DNA of 64,000 nt from a bacterium (GCA_030538155.1 JAUNUN010000004.1:26017-90016), one strand, 5' to 3'. Shown: positions 48,056-59,019, counted from the first letter of the stretch. Numbers and translations: made by a program. The notes: generated by a model not told the origin, from the letters alone.

Positions 48056-48796
48056 TTACATGTGGAAGTTATCGCCCAAATACATCTTGCGCGCCACCAC
48101 GCTTTCGATGATATCCTGGGCCACGCCGCTGGTCAGAACCTGGCCGTTGTTCATGATATAGGCAAAGTCGCAGACCTGCAGGGTTTCGCGCACGTTGTGG
48201 TCAGAGATGAGCACACCGATGCCGCGCTGTTTCAGCTGACGGATGATCTGCTGCAGATCGGCCACGGAGAGGGGATCAACACCGGCAAAGGGCTCATCCA
48301 GAAGGATGAAGCGCGGCTGAGTGGCAAGTGCACGGATAATCTCCACCCGCCGCCGTTCACCACCGGACAGGGTATGTCCCTTGTTGCCGGCCAAGTGTTC
48401 GACCTTCAGCTCTGCCAAAAGATCCCAGATACGGTTGTTGATCTCGTTTCTGGGCAAGCCCAGCGGTTCCAGAACAATGCGGATATTTTCCTCCACAGTC
48501 AGCTTCTTGAAGACCGAGGATTCCTGCGCCAGATAGGTGATGCCCTCAAGGGCGCGCTTATGGATGGGCAGGGAGGTGATGTCCTGATTGTCCAGATAGA
48601 TTGCGCCCCTGGTCGGACGGATAAAACCGGCGATGGAATAGAAGGTGGTGGTCTTGCCTGCGCCGTTGGGGCCCAAAAGCCCCACCACCGAGGAATTCCT
48701 CACCTGCAGGCTGACATCGTCCACCACCCGCCGTTTGCGGTACTCCTTTGAAATACCGCGCGTTTCAAGTACTGAATTGACAGGCATATCAGGCAT
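48056..48796 (-). CDS. lptB: LPS export ABC transporter ATPase
   Basis: 246 residues. GPNGAGKTT, Q-loop, LSGGERRRVEIIRAL, FILLDEPFAGVDP and ISDHNVRETL are characteristic of LptB, which powers lipopolysaccharide extraction from the inner membrane with LptFG. It follows lptA by 3 bp and precedes rpoN. Confidence 0.96.
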   Translation of the reverse strand: MPDMPVNSVLETRGISKEYRKRRVVDDVSLQVRNSSVVGLLGPNGAGKTTTFYSIAGFIRPTRGAIYLDNQDITSLPIHKRALEGITYLAQESSVFKKLTVEENIRIVLEPLGLPRNEINNRIWDLLAELKVEHLAGNKGHTLSGGERRRVEIIRALATQPRFILLDEPFAGVDPLSVADLQQIIRQLKQRGIGVLISDHNVRETLQVCDFAYIMNNGQVLTSGVAQDIIESVVARKMYLGDNFHM

Positions 48797-48799
48797 ATA

Positions 48800-49351
48800 T
48801 TACTGGCTAGCCCCCGGACGGATAACTGCCCGCACACGGCCCTTTTGGGTAGAATCCTGCTCCACCACCGAACGTTTTTCGTTCAGGTAGTAGGTGATGG
48901 TCTTGCCGGAAACCATGTTGGGGCCGTTCCAGGCCTTGGCATTGCCGCTGAGCACGGCCTTGCGCTGCTTGGCGAAATAATCGAGCCGGTCGCCGGTGCC
49001 GAGCCAGTCATCCTGCACGATCTGCACATTCTTGACGCAGACCAGTTTTTCAAGCTGACCGGCGGCCTTGTCGCCATCTGCACTGTCGCTGTAGTACACG
49101 GTCATCTCATCGGTGCGGATGGTCATGCCGCCCTGCTTGGCTACCACCTTGCCCATGAAAACCACGGAATTGCTGTTTTCCTGGGAGACCATGCGGTTGG
49201 CTTCAATATTAATCGGCGCCTGTTCAGCGGCAAAAAGCGGTGCAGGACCGGCGGAGCAAAGCCCCAGAGCAGCTCCCATGGCGCAGGCCAGCATGGTCCG
49301 GCGCAGGGGACTCAACATGGAAAACGGTAAAAAATGCATGACTGGCCTCAC
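48800..49351 (-). CDS. lptA: LPS transport periplasmic protein LptA
   Basis: 183 residues. A Sec signal peptide ends near LFAAEQAP. The OstA/LptA jelly-roll follows, with INIEANRMVSQENSNSVVFMGKVVAKQGGMTIRTDEMTVYY and VLSGNAKAWNGPNMVSG. It bridges LPS across the periplasm. lptC is not upstream in the window, where argB is divergent. Confidence 0.92.
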   Translation of the reverse strand: MRPVMHFLPFSMLSPLRRTMLACAMGAALGLCSAGPAPLFAAEQAPINIEANRMVSQENSNSVVFMGKVVAKQGGMTIRTDEMTVYYSDSADGDKAAGQLEKLVCVKNVQIVQDDWLGTGDRLDYFAKQRKAVLSGNAKAWNGPNMVSGKTITYYLNEKRSVVEQDSTQKGRVRAVIRPGASQ

Positions 49352-49547
49352 AAGTTACGGGAAGATGATTGAATTATGAAAATCAGGTTTGATTTTTGCA
49401 TCAGGAAAGAATTTTACTTTGCCGGAAAAAAAATGTAAAGAGCAGAGAACAAAGATAAACGCCTTTGCCTGCCGCCGCATTCAACTCATGCGCTACAGCG
49501 CTCGGCAGCAGAGGCCATGCTTTTTCCTTTCACCCAATGTGCAAACC

Positions 49548-50435
49548 ATGCCCACAGAAGGAATAGCCAAGGCCAAGGTCTTGGTGGAATCGCTCCCCTA
49601 CCTGCGCGAATTCAGCGGCAAGACTCTGGTCATCAAATACGGCGGCCACGCCATGGTGGACGAAGAACTGAAAAAAAACTTCGCCCTAGACGTGATCCTC
49701 ATGCAGTACATCGGCATCAACCCGGTGATCGTGCATGGCGGCGGCCCCCAAATCAACCGTTTTCTCGACAAGATGCAGGTCAAGCCGAGCTATGTGCAGG
49801 GCATGCGGGTGACCGACGGCGAGACCATGGATGTGGTGGAGATGGTACTGGTGGGCAAGGTAAACAAGGAGATCGTCGGCCTGATCAACCATTTCGGCGG
49901 CAAGGCGGTAGGCCTTTCCGGCCGTGACGGCGACTTGGTGCAGGCAGTGAAGATGACCTTGCATGCCAAGCCCAACGCAGAAAACCGGCCGCCTGAGCTG
50001 ATCGACATCGGCCGGGTGGGCGAGGTTACCAGGGTAAATGCCGAAGTGCTGCGCACCCTGCAGCAGAGCGACTTTATTCCGGTGATTGCACCGGTGGGCG
50101 TGGGTGAAGACGGCCAGGCCTTCAACATTAACGCCGATCTGGTGGCAGGAGCGATTGCCGCTGAACTCAGGGCACTGAAGCTGATCCTGCTCACTGATGT
50201 GGCAGGTGTGAAGAACAGCCTAGACGAGCTGATTTCAACCATTTACCGTGACCAGATCGACGACCTCATCGAAGCAGGCGTGATTCAGGGCGGCATGATT
50301 CCCAAGGTAAACTGTTGCAAGGCTGCCCTGGATGGCGGGGTGGCCAAGGCGCATATCATAGACGGCAGGCAGGAGCATGCGATCCTGCTTGAAATTTTTA
50401 CCCGCAAGGGTGTTGGCACGGAGTTGGTGGCATGA
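49548..50435 (+). CDS. argB: Acetylglutamate kinase
   Basis: 295 residues from the ATG at 49548, which fits family length; earlier in-frame starts lie in the AT-rich divergent region. [48 protein letters not shown] and [14 protein letters not shown] are diagnostic. Second step of arginine synthesis. Stop overlaps argD by 4 bp. Confidence 0.96.
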   Translation: MPTEGIAKAKVLVESLPYLREFSGKTLVIKYGGHAMVDEELKKNFALDVILMQYIGINPVIVHGGGPQINRFLDKMQVKPSYVQGMRVTDGETMDVVEMVLVGKVNKEIVGLINHFGGKAVGLSGRDGDLVQAVKMTLHAKPNAENRPPELIDIGRVGEVTRVNAEVLRTLQQSDFIPVIAPVGVGEDGQAFNINADLVAGAIAAELRALKLILLTDVAGVKNSLDELISTIYRDQIDDLIEAGVIQGGMIPKVNCCKAALDGGVAKAHIIDGRQEHAILLEIFTRKGVGTELVA

Positions 50436-51628
50436 TGAATACAGAATGGATTGAACGGGGCGAACGAGTCTTTGCCGGAACCTATACTCGCTTCCCGGTG
50501 GCAATGATGCGCGGCGAAGGCTGTCGCCTCTGGGACGCAGACGGCAAGGAATATCTGGACTTTCTCGCAGGCATTGCGGTGTGTGCGCTCGGGCATTGTC
50601 ACCCGGCCATCACCAATGCCATCCGTACCCAGGCAAACGAGCTGGTGCATGTGAGCAACCTCTTCTACACCAAGCCGCAGATTGAACTGGCTGAACTGCT
50701 CATAGACAACAGCTTTGCAGACCGGGTCTTTTTTGCCAACTCCGGGGCCGAGGCCAATGAGGCGGCAATCAAGCTGGCGCGTATCCACAGCGCACCGGGC
50801 AAATTCGAGATTATTTCGCTTCTGGGTTCCTTTCATGGCCGTACCCTGGCCACGGTAGCGGCCACCGGCCAGCCCCGCTTCCACCAGGGCTTTGAGCCGA
50901 TGCCTGCGGGCTTTATCCATGCCGAATTCGGCGATATTGCCGCCATTGAGGCGCTCATCGGCCCGCAGACCTGCGCCATCCTCTGTGAACCGCTGCAGGG
51001 AGAAAGCGGAGTGCGGCCCCTGGATACCGATTACCTCCAGAAAATCCGCGCGCTCTGCGACCAGCACGGTCTGCTCCTCATCTTTGACGAGGTACAGACT
51101 GGCCTGGGGCGTACCGGCACACTCTTTGCCCATGAACAGCTCGGGGTTACACCTGATATTATGACCTTGGCCAAGGCGCTGGGTAATGGCCTGCCCATCA
51201 GCGCCATGCTGGCGCGGGAGGAAGTAGCGGCAGCACTCAAGCCGGGCACCCATGCCTCCACCTTTGGCGGCAACCCGGTTGCAGCCGCGGCGGCAACCGA
51301 AGTGCTGCGCACCCTGCTTGCGCCCAACTTTCTCGACTCGGTGCAGGAAAAAGGCGCGTATTTCAGCGCCCAACTGGAACAGCTTGCCCAAAAATATCCC
51401 CGCTGGGCCACAGGTGTGCGCGGACGGGGCCTGCTCCTGGGTCTGATGCTCAGCGAGGAGGGCATTTGCCGGGGAGCGGACATGGTTAACCAGATGTTTG
51501 CCAAGGGTGCGATCATCAACTTTGCCGGCAACCGGGTGCTGCGCTTTGCGCCGCCCCTCATTGTGAGCAAAAACGAAATCGACAGGATCATCGAAATCTT
51601 AAACGAGGTTCTGGCAGAGCCGGCATAG
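50432..51628 (+). CDS. argD: Acetylornithine aminotransferase
   Basis: 398 residues. Class III PLP aminotransferase: [49 protein letters not shown] and the PLP lysine in [12 protein letters not shown]. It converts N-acetylglutamate semialdehyde to N-acetylornithine and may also serve the lysine pathway encoded downstream. Confidence 0.95.
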   Translation: MMNTEWIERGERVFAGTYTRFPVAMMRGEGCRLWDADGKEYLDFLAGIAVCALGHCHPAITNAIRTQANELVHVSNLFYTKPQIELAELLIDNSFADRVFFANSGAEANEAAIKLARIHSAPGKFEIISLLGSFHGRTLATVAATGQPRFHQGFEPMPAGFIHAEFGDIAAIEALIGPQTCAILCEPLQGESGVRPLDTDYLQKIRALCDQHGLLLIFDEVQTGLGRTGTLFAHEQLGVTPDIMTLAKALGNGLPISAMLAREEVAAALKPGTHASTFGGNPVAAAAATEVLRTLLAPNFLDSVQEKGAYFSAQLEQLAQKYPRWATGVRGRGLLLGLMLSEEGICRGADMVNQMFAKGAIINFAGNRVLRFAPPLIVSKNEIDRIIEILNEVLAEPA

Positions 51629-51671
51629 GACGGGGTGCCTGTATCAGGCTGAAAATAACGGCTTCCAACTC

Positions 51672-51799
51672 ATTTCAGTTTCAAATCAAAGATACTGTCA
51701 AGGAGGCGAGGCAAATGCGACCCAGGCGTAATACCGGCACGTCCGGCGAGTATTTGCCGATGCCGACACAGACAGGGCTTTAATCTGAAAGTGGAGGAA
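51672..51799 (+). repeat. Dispersed structured repeat, copy 3
   Basis: Contains TCAAGGAGGCGAGG, ATGCGACCCAGGCGTA and GCCGACACAGACAGGG. Outer arms TTTCAAATCAAAG and CTTTAATCTGAAA pair at 11 of 13 positions; the inner arms GGCAAAT and ATTTGCC are perfect and differ from those of copy 1. Its end GTGGAGGAA supplies the Shine-Dalgarno of mntP. Confidence 0.88.
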
Positions 51800-51803
51800 C
51801 AGG

Positions 51804-52370
51804 ATGGATCCCCTTTCCCTCTTCGCCCTGGCCATGGCCCTGGCCATGGACGCCTGTGCCGTTGCCCTGGCCGCCGGGGTGAGCATCAGGCCGCTTACCT
51901 TCCGCCCCTGTTTCAGGCTCTCTTTTCACTTTGGCCTCTTTCAGGCGCTCATGCCCATCATCGGCTGGATGGTGGGCCTGTCGCTGCGCTCCTTTGTCCA
52001 CAACGTCAGCCACTGGGTCGCCTTTGCCCTGCTTGCCGCCATCGGCGGACACATGATCGTCGAGGCTCTTCGTCCGGACAATGGTGAAAAAAACAAAGTG
52101 GATCCGAGCAGGGGCCTCACCATGGTGGGGCTTTCGCTTGCCACCAGCATCGATGCCCTGGCCGTGGGCCTGAGTCTGGCCATTTTGCGGGTGGAAATCT
52201 GGTGGCCCGCGCTGGTGATCGGCGCTGTGGCCGGGCTGATGACCCTGCTGGGCCTTTTTCTCGGCAACCGGGCCGGGCTCGCCTGGGGCAGCCGGGTGGA
52301 AGTCGTGGGCGGCCTTGTCCTCATCTCCATCGGCACCAAGATTTTGCTCTCCGGTTTGCACATTATCTAG
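51804..52370 (+). CDS. mntP: Manganese efflux pump MntP
   Basis: 188 residues, six membrane helices. ALAMALAMDACAVALAAGV at the N terminus and the paired SLATSIDALAVGLSLAI repeat carry the conserved aspartates of the MntP fold. It exports Mn2+. GGAGG lies 6 bp upstream and belongs to repeat copy 3. Placement between argD and argF looks like an insertion into the arginine cluster. Confidence 0.93.
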   Translation: MDPLSLFALAMALAMDACAVALAAGVSIRPLTFRPCFRLSFHFGLFQALMPIIGWMVGLSLRSFVHNVSHWVAFALLAAIGGHMIVEALRPDNGEKNKVDPSRGLTMVGLSLATSIDALAVGLSLAILRVEIWWPALVIGAVAGLMTLLGLFLGNRAGLAWGSRVEVVGGLVLISIGTKILLSGLHII

Positions 52371-52533
52371 CCCGCTGCTTGCAAACGATAGCCTGCCCGC
52401 CCCTGCACTTTCCCATATTTATCTTTGCAAAATGGATGTTTTTCGGTATCAATACACCTTTATTCCGGAGTCCCTGACGGGATCCGGTTCATGTGATGTA
52501 TAGCCGGGCCATGCCGTCCGCACAGGAAATCCC

Positions 52534-53454
52534 ATGCACAAACACTTTCTGGCTCTGTCTGACTACAACAAGGACGAGCTGTTCTCTTGGATACAAAGGG
52601 CTGTGACCCTGAAGGCCGAAGCTGTCGCCGGCATCCGCCATCAGCAGCTTGCCGGTAAAACCGTGTGCCTGCTTTTTGAAAAACATTCCACCCGCACCCG
52701 GGTTTCCTTTGAAGCGGCCATGTACGGTCTGGACGGCCAGGTTGTCTTCATGTCTGCACGCGATTCCCAATTGGGCCGGGGCGAACCGCTCAAGGATACG
52801 GCCCGGGTTCTGGGCCGCTATGTCCATGCCCTGGTGGTGCGCACCTTTGGCCAGAACGTGGTGGAAGAACTGGCCCACTATGCCGGTATTCCGGTCATCA
52901 ATGCCCTGACCGATCTCTACCACCCCTGTCAGATCCTCAGTGATCTTATGACTGTGCTGGAGAAAAAGGGCCGACTGGAAGGCCTGAACATCGCCTGGAT
53001 CGGTGATGGCAACAACATGGCCAACACCTGGATCGAGGCGGCGGCCATCTTTGGCTTCAACCTCAAACTGGCCTGCCCTAAGGATTATTCCCCCGAGGCG
53101 GAAGTGCTTGGCCGTGCCCAGGCCAAGGCCCCCGGCAGAATAGAACTGCTTCAGGATCCGCAGGTAGCCATTGCCGGGGCGGATGTGGTCAATGTCGATG
53201 TCTGGGCCTCCATGGGCCAGGAAGCGGAGCAGCAGGCCAGGCTCGCCCATTTCAAGGACTATCAGCTTAATGATGTCCTCCTGGCCAAGGCCGACAGCAA
53301 GGCGATTGTGCTGCACTGCCTGCCTGCGCACCGGGGCGAGGAAATCACTGATGAGGTCCTGGAAGGATCGCAGAGCGAGGTCTTTGATCAGGCGGAAAAC
53401 AAGATGCACCTGCACAAGGCGCTTTTGGAACACTTTATCCTGCAGGCGGCTTGA
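52534..53454 (+). CDS. argF: Ornithine carbamoyltransferase
   Basis: 306 residues. Carbamoyl phosphate motif FEKHSTRTRVSFE, GRYVHALVVRTFGQ, ALTDLYHPCQILSD, and the ornithine-loop HCLPAHRGEEIT. Forms citrulline in arginine synthesis. Upstream 160 bp show no recognisable operator. Confidence 0.96.
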   Translation: MHKHFLALSDYNKDELFSWIQRAVTLKAEAVAGIRHQQLAGKTVCLLFEKHSTRTRVSFEAAMYGLDGQVVFMSARDSQLGRGEPLKDTARVLGRYVHALVVRTFGQNVVEELAHYAGIPVINALTDLYHPCQILSDLMTVLEKKGRLEGLNIAWIGDGNNMANTWIEAAAIFGFNLKLACPKDYSPEAEVLGRAQAKAPGRIELLQDPQVAIAGADVVNVDVWASMGQEAEQQARLAHFKDYQLNDVLLAKADSKAIVLHCLPAHRGEEITDEVLEGSQSEVFDQAENKMHLHKALLEHFILQAA

Positions 53455-53510
53455 GCAGGAATCTTATATAATCATCGATAATCAGCGAGTTGAACGAATA
53501 AGGTAATTCC

Positions 53511-54707
53511 ATGGTCAATAAAATTGTACTCGCCTATTCAGGCGGACTGGATACCTCGGTTATTTTGAAATGGCTGGCCAATGAATATGGCTGCCCGGTC
53601 ATCGCTTACTGCGCCGATATCGGCCAGAAGGAAGACTGGGACAAGGTTCGTGCCAAGGGCCTGGCCACGGGTGCGGAAAAGGTAATTATTTCGGATTTGC
53701 GCAAGGATTTCGTGCGCGACTTCATCTTTCCGGCCTTTCGCGCCAACGCCATTTACGAAGGTTCCTACCTGCTCGGCACCTCGCTGGCCCGGCCGCTTAT
53801 TGCCCGGGAACAGGTACGTATTGCCCATGAGGAAGGCGCGAACGCGCTCAGTCATGGGGCCACCGGCAAGGGTAATGACCAGGTGCGCTTTGAACTGAGC
53901 TATCTGGCCCTGGATCCGAAACTGACCATTATCGCGCCCTGGCGCATCTGGGATCTGAACTCGCGCAGCAAACTGGTTGCCTATGCGGGCCGGCACGGCA
54001 TTCCGGTGCCGGTCACCAAGAAGAACCCCTACAGTTCCGACGAAAACCTCCTCCACATCAGCTTTGAGGGCGGCATCCTCGAAGACCCGTGGAACGAGCC
54101 GGAAGAAGAGATGTTCAAGCTGAGCGTTTCTCCGGAAAAGGCTCCGGACAAGGCCACCTATATTGAAATCAGCTTCCAGGCAGGCACACCGGTGGCCATT
54201 GACGGCGAAGAACTGGAGCCGGTGGCGCTCATGCAGAAGCTCAATGAGCTTGGCGGGGCCAATGGCATCGGCCGGCTCGACATAGTGGAAAACCGTTTTG
54301 TGGGCATGAAATCCCGCGGGGTCTATGAAACGCCCGGCGGCACCATTTTGCGCGCAGCCCACCGCGACCTGGAAACCATCACCCTGGACCGCGAAGTGCT
54401 GGCCATCCGCGATTCACTGGTGCCCGCGTATTCCCGCCTGATCTACAACGGCTTCTGGTTTTCTCCGGAAATGCAGCTTTTGCAGCGCACCATGGATGAT
54501 GCCCAGGCCCCGGTCAACGGGGTGGTGCGGCTCAAGCTCTACAAGGGCAACTGCATCCTGGTGGGAAGAAAATCCGATACTTCTCTGTACTCCGAATCCT
54601 TTGCCACCTTCGAGGAAGATGAGGTCTACAACCAGGCGGATGCCACCGGCTTTATCCGCCTCAACGCCCTTCGCCTGCGCATCCAGGCGCAGCAGCGCAA
54701 ATCATGA
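53511..54707 (+). CDS. argG: Argininosuccinate synthase
   Basis: 398 residues. The ATP-pyrophosphatase P-loop [10 protein letters not shown] opens the protein; [23 protein letters not shown] and [14 protein letters not shown] follow. It joins citrulline and aspartate using ATP. The argH start overlaps its stop by 4 bp. Confidence 0.97.
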   Translation: MVNKIVLAYSGGLDTSVILKWLANEYGCPVIAYCADIGQKEDWDKVRAKGLATGAEKVIISDLRKDFVRDFIFPAFRANAIYEGSYLLGTSLARPLIAREQVRIAHEEGANALSHGATGKGNDQVRFELSYLALDPKLTIIAPWRIWDLNSRSKLVAYAGRHGIPVPVTKKNPYSSDENLLHISFEGGILEDPWNEPEEEMFKLSVSPEKAPDKATYIEISFQAGTPVAIDGEELEPVALMQKLNELGGANGIGRLDIVENRFVGMKSRGVYETPGGTILRAAHRDLETITLDREVLAIRDSLVPAYSRLIYNGFWFSPEMQLLQRTMDDAQAPVNGVVRLKLYKGNCILVGRKSDTSLYSESFATFEEDEVYNQADATGFIRLNALRLRIQAQQRKS

Positions 54708-56113
54708 GCGATTCAAAAGCCTCATCCGGCTCAGGCAAAATGTGGGGCGGCCGCTTTTCTGAATCGACAGCGGCCAGCGTCGAATCCTTCAGTGCCTCCA
54801 TCCAGTACGATTCCAGGCTCTACCGCCACGACATCATGGGTTCCAAGGCCCATGCCCGCATGCTGGCGCAGCAAAAGCTGATCAGTGCGGAGGAAGGCGA
54901 GGCCATTGTCCAGGGGCTGGACGCCATTCAGGCGGAGATTGAAGCGGGCCGCTTCGTCTTCCGGCCCGAGCTCGAAGATATTCACATGAATATCGAAAAG
55001 GCACTCACCGAACGGATCGGCGAGGCAGGCGCGCGCCTGCACACCGGCCGCAGTCGCAATGACCAGATCAATCTGGATCTGCGCCTCTACCTGCGCGACG
55101 AATGCGACGGCCTCGACACGCTTCTTATAGACTTGCAGCGGGTTTTTGCGCAGCTTGCTCGGCGCTATCTGGGCGCGGTCATGCCCGGTTATACCCACCT
55201 GCAGCGGGCCCAGCCGGTGCTGCTTTCGCACCATCTTCTGGCCTATGTGAGCATGTTCGGCCGCGATCGCGATCGCCTTAAAGACTGTCGCAAGCGTATC
55301 AATGTGCTGCCGCTGGGCGCTGCCGCCCTTGCAGGCACGGGCCTGCCCATTGATCGGGCCATGGTGGCGCGCGAGCTTGGTTTTGCTTCGGTCAGCGACA
55401 ACTCCATGGACACCACCGCAGACCGTGATTTCGTTCTGGAAACGCTCTTCTGCCTGAATCTCATCCAGATCCACCTGAGCCGCCTTTCCGAAGAACTGGT
55501 GCTGTGGTCGAGCAAGGAATTTGATTTCATCCGCATCGGCGACCGCTACTGCACCGGCTCCTCCCTGATGCCGCAGAAAAAGAATCCTGACATTCCTGAG
55601 CTGGTACGAGGTAAGAGCGGCCGGGTCACCGGTGCCTTGATGGCCCTTTTGATGACGGTAAAAGGTCTGCCCCTGACCTACAACCGCGACTTACAGGAAG
55701 ACAAGGAGCCCCTGTTCGACGCGCTCGATACCGTGAAGGCATCGCTTGCCATTACCAGCGAGATGCTCAGCCACACCGAGTTCAACAAGGAGCGCCTGCG
55801 CGCAGCCACCACCGGTGGTTTCATGACCGCAACCGACCTTGCCGACTATCTGGTGAGTAAGAACCTGCCCTTCAGGCAGGCACACGGCGTGGCCGGCCGC
55901 ATCGTTGCCCGCTGCCAGGAAATTGCCTGCGAGCTGAACGAATTGACTCTAGAGGAAATGCAGTCCTTTTCACCTCTTATTGAAGAGGACATCTACGCCC
56001 GGCTCTCCATCGAGGGCTCGGTCAATAGCCGGACTTCTGTCGGCGGCACGGCGCGATCCAGGGTTGAAGAGGCCCTGGGTTCTGTTGAACAACAATTGGG
56101 AATACACATATGA
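54704..56113 (+). CDS. argH: Argininosuccinate lyase
   Basis: 469 residues. [22 protein letters not shown] and the fumarase-superfamily signature [12 protein letters not shown] with its catalytic serine are intact. Releases arginine and fumarate. Its stop overlaps the following lipoprotein gene by 4 bp. Confidence 0.97.
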   Translation: MSDSKASSGSGKMWGGRFSESTAASVESFSASIQYDSRLYRHDIMGSKAHARMLAQQKLISAEEGEAIVQGLDAIQAEIEAGRFVFRPELEDIHMNIEKALTERIGEAGARLHTGRSRNDQINLDLRLYLRDECDGLDTLLIDLQRVFAQLARRYLGAVMPGYTHLQRAQPVLLSHHLLAYVSMFGRDRDRLKDCRKRINVLPLGAAALAGTGLPIDRAMVARELGFASVSDNSMDTTADRDFVLETLFCLNLIQIHLSRLSEELVLWSSKEFDFIRIGDRYCTGSSLMPQKKNPDIPELVRGKSGRVTGALMALLMTVKGLPLTYNRDLQEDKEPLFDALDTVKASLAITSEMLSHTEFNKERLRAATTGGFMTATDLADYLVSKNLPFRQAHGVAGRIVARCQEIACELNELTLEEMQSFSPLIEEDIYARLSIEGSVNSRTSVGGTARSRVEEALGSVEQQLGIHI

Positions 56114-57174
56114 AGACCATTCAGCGTGGCACCCGTCTTATTCTTGCGGCAGGCCTGGCAGGCCTCACCCTCTCCTTGGGAGCCTGCGGCTATAAAGACA
56201 AGCCTGTTCCTCCGCAGCACATCGTTCCCCAACCCATCACTGATCTGAAATATCAGCTCAGCAGCAAGGGTGCGACCCTGAGCTGGACCTATCCCAAGGA
56301 AACGGTAACCGGCCAGGATCTCACCCGCATCAGCAACTTCAAGCTGTACCGGGCAGTGGTGCCGGTGGAATCCTACTGCGATACCTGCCCTGTCCCTTTT
56401 CTTGCGCCGGTAAGTCTGGATGGCGGCGCACTGCCGGACAAGGGCAATCGCAGCGGCACCTACAACGAGCCGGTGCTGCGCCCCGGCAACATGTACTTCT
56501 ACAAGATCCGCAGCAGCAATGGCTGGTGGTCGGAATCGGCCGATTCCAACGTGGTTTCCTTTCTGTGGGATACCCCTGCTGCTGCTCCGGCTGAACTGCG
56601 GGTGCAAACCGCTGGCGGCCGCAATACGCTGGAGTGGTCTGCGGTCAACCGTAACCAGGACGGAACGGCTGTTAGCCACCCGGTTCGCTACCAGATCTTC
56701 CGCAAGGCGGGTGATGCCGGATTCTTCAAGCTGGGTGCGCCGATAAGCGAAACCAGCTACACCGACAGCCGGGTTCTCAACGGTGTGACCTATACCTATC
56801 AGGTGCAGGCACTGAGCGCCTTCAAGGAAGGCCTGGTTGAAGGCGGAACCAGTGCCGCCGCCAGCGCCACTCCCATGGATAAGGATGCGCCGCCTGCGCC
56901 GGAAACCCCGCAGGTGGTGGTTACCGATGTGGGCACCAAGGTCTTCTGGAACCATGCCCATGCCGATGACTTGGCCGGATACCGGGTATACCGCAGGGCC
57001 GCAGGCGAAAGCAACGCTCGCCTGGTAGGCCAGGTGAATCTGCCCTACAACATGTACATCGACAACGATGCGCCCAAGGGCGTGGTCATGTACTACTCGA
57101 TTTCCAGTGTGGACAGCGAGCGCCCGGCCAACGAAAGCAAGCGCACCGCCGAAGTCCGGGCCGAGGAGGATTAA
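56110..57174 (+). CDS. Fibronectin type III-like lipoprotein
   Basis: 354 residues. Signal peptide with a lipobox-like SLGAC (about 23-27). Three beta-sandwich repeats follow, with Fn3-like features: ITDLKYQLSSKGATLSWTYP, NTLEWSAVNRNQDGT and YTYQVQALSAFKEG. Probably outer-membrane or periplasmic. It lies inside the arg-dap operon, overlapping argH by 4 bp and 1 bp before dapF, an arrangement whose meaning is not evident. Confidence 0.82.
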   Translation: MKTIQRGTRLILAAGLAGLTLSLGACGYKDKPVPPQHIVPQPITDLKYQLSSKGATLSWTYPKETVTGQDLTRISNFKLYRAVVPVESYCDTCPVPFLAPVSLDGGALPDKGNRSGTYNEPVLRPGNMYFYKIRSSNGWWSESADSNVVSFLWDTPAAAPAELRVQTAGGRNTLEWSAVNRNQDGTAVSHPVRYQIFRKAGDAGFFKLGAPISETSYTDSRVLNGVTYTYQVQALSAFKEGLVEGGTSAAASATPMDKDAPPAPETPQVVVTDVGTKVFWNHAHADDLAGYRVYRRAAGESNARLVGQVNLPYNMYIDNDAPKGVVMYYSISSVDSERPANESKRTAEVRAEED

Positions 57175-57175
57175 T

Positions 57176-58063
57176 ATGCCTGTTCATGCAAGTCAGGCAA
57201 CGTCGGGCCGGCAATCTACTGCCATTGCCGGCGAGCACTGGCCCATTGCTTTCTGGAAGATGAGCGCGGCCGGCAATGATTTTGTCATCATTGATCATCG
57301 CCGTCCTCTGATTACGTCAGAGCAGATGGCCGAATTTGCGCGCCTAGTCTGCCGCCGCAAATTCGGGGTCGGTGCGGATGGTCTTTTCTTTATTGAAAAC
57401 TCGGATCAGGCCGACTTCAAATGGCGCTTTTTCAATGCCGACGGCTCAGAGGCGGAGATGTGCGGCAACGGCGCACGCTGTGTGGCCCGCTTTGCCTACA
57501 TGCATGGCATTGCTGCTGCCCGCATGCGTTTTTCCACCCTGGCCGGCATTATCGAAGCCAGTGTTGAGGACACCCTTGTCACCATCCAGTTAACGCCGCC
57601 AAGCGGTCTTGTACTTGACCAACGGGTGCAGGTAGGCAGCCGGGAATATACGGTGCACTGCATCAACACCGGCGTTCCCCATGCAGTCGTTTTTGTGGAC
57701 GACCTGGCCCACACCGATGTCCGGGGCTTGGGTTTTACCCTGCGCCACCATGCGGATTTCGGCCCTAGCGGAACCAACGTCACCTTTGCCGCCCTGACGG
57801 ACGCTGGAGTACGCATCCGCACCTATGAGCGCGGGGTGGAGGATGAAACCTTAGCCTGCGGCACGGGTGCGGTGGCAAGTGCCCTTATTGCGGCCCTGCT
57901 TGCCCGGGCTGAAGCGCCGGTCACGGTCACCACCTCCGGCGGCGTCCAGCTCAAGGTTCTTTTCAACCGGCAAAAAAACAACGACTTTGCTGCCGTGCAG
58001 TTGAAGGGGCCTGCCCATCTCATCTACAGCGGCGAACTCACCCCCGAGGCCCTTGCAGGCTGA
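57176..58063 (+). CDS. dapF: Diaminopimelate epimerase
   Basis: 295 residues from the ATG at 57176, with GAGGAGG upstream in the end of the lipoprotein gene. Catalytic cysteines in EMCGNGARC and TLACGTGAVAS; SAAGNDFVIID and YERGVEDETLA are typical. Converts LL- to meso-DAP for lysine and peptidoglycan. The N-terminal about 20 residues precede the family core. Confidence 0.95.
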   Translation: MPVHASQATSGRQSTAIAGEHWPIAFWKMSAAGNDFVIIDHRRPLITSEQMAEFARLVCRRKFGVGADGLFFIENSDQADFKWRFFNADGSEAEMCGNGARCVARFAYMHGIAAARMRFSTLAGIIEASVEDTLVTIQLTPPSGLVLDQRVQVGSREYTVHCINTGVPHAVVFVDDLAHTDVRGLGFTLRHHADFGPSGTNVTFAALTDAGVRIRTYERGVEDETLACGTGAVASALIAALLARAEAPVTVTTSGGVQLKVLFNRQKNNDFAAVQLKGPAHLIYSGELTPEALAG

Positions 58064-58137
58064 GGTGACTGCCGACTGGGCAGTTGAGAAAACCTGGGCA
58101 ATCCAAAAACATCCAACATCGAACGAGGCACTCTGTC

Positions 58138-59019
58138 ATGCAAGCCATTCAAGGAGCCATCACCGCCCTGGTCACCCCCATGCGAAACAACCAGGTGGAT
58201 GAAAAAGGTCTGGTTGATCTCATCGAGTTCCAGATTCAAAACGGCATCCACGGCATCGTCCCCTGCGGCACGACCGGCGAGTCGGCCACGCTGAGCTTCA
58301 AAGAGCACAAACGGGTGATCGAACTGACCGTTCAGACGGTTGCCGGACGGGTGCCGGTTATTGCCGGTACCGGCGCGAACAACACCCTTGAGGCCATCGA
58401 GCTGACAGAATCAGCCAAGGAAAGCGGAGCGGATGCGGTCCTGTCCGTGGTGCCCTACTATAACAAACCCAGCCAGGAAGGACTGTATCAGCACTTCAAA
58501 ACCATTGCCGATACTGTCGATATCCCGATGCTGCTCTACAACGTGCCTGGTCGCACGGTTACCAATATGCTGCCTGCCACAGTGGCCCGCCTGGCCGAAC
58601 TGCCCCAGGTTATCGGCATCAAGGAGGCCTGCGGTAGTCTGGCCCAGATCAGCGAACTGCTCCTGCTCTGCCCGCAGGATTTCATCATCCTCTCTGGTGA
58701 CGACTTCACTGCCCTGCCCTCGGTCTACATGGGCGGCAAAGGGGTGATCTCAGTGGTGTCCAATCTGGAACCCGGCAAGATGGCTCTGCTCATGGAGGCA
58801 GCCTTCAAAAAAGACTTCGACACCGCCAACAGGCTCCATTTTCAGCTCTTCAACCTCATGGGCGCGATGTTCTGCTACCCCAGCCCGGCCCCGGCAAAAA
58901 AAGGTCTGGAACTGATGGGCAAAATCGTTTCCTCAGAGGTACGCCTGCCCATGGTTGCCATGGACGCGGCCGGCCTGGAACGACTCCAGCACGACATGCG
59001 TCAGCTGGGCTTACTGTAA
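58138..59019 (+). CDS. dapA: 4-hydroxy-tetrahydrodipicolinate synthase
   Basis: 293 residues from the ATG at 58138. GAITALVTPM, GTTGESATLSFKEH, the tyrosine of LLYNVPGRT and the Schiff-base lysine of VIGIKEACGS identify DapA. First committed lysine/DAP step. Confidence 0.97.
   Translation: MQAIQGAITALVTPMRNNQVDEKGLVDLIEFQIQNGIHGIVPCGTTGESATLSFKEHKRVIELTVQTVAGRVPVIAGTGANNTLEAIELTESAKESGADAVLSVVPYYNKPSQEGLYQHFKTIADTVDIPMLLYNVPGRTVTNMLPATVARLAELPQVIGIKEACGSLAQISELLLLCPQDFIILSGDDFTALPSVYMGGKGVISVVSNLEPGKMALLMEAAFKKDFDTANRLHFQLFNLMGAMFCYPSPAPAKKGLELMGKIVSSEVRLPMVAMDAAGLERLQHDMRQLGLL

Noticed and set aside
51672..51803. Repeat copy 3 as a yybP-ykoY manganese riboswitch for mntP
   Set aside because: Such riboswitches do occur before mntP, but the sequence lacks their conserved loops and the same element recurs at unrelated genes.
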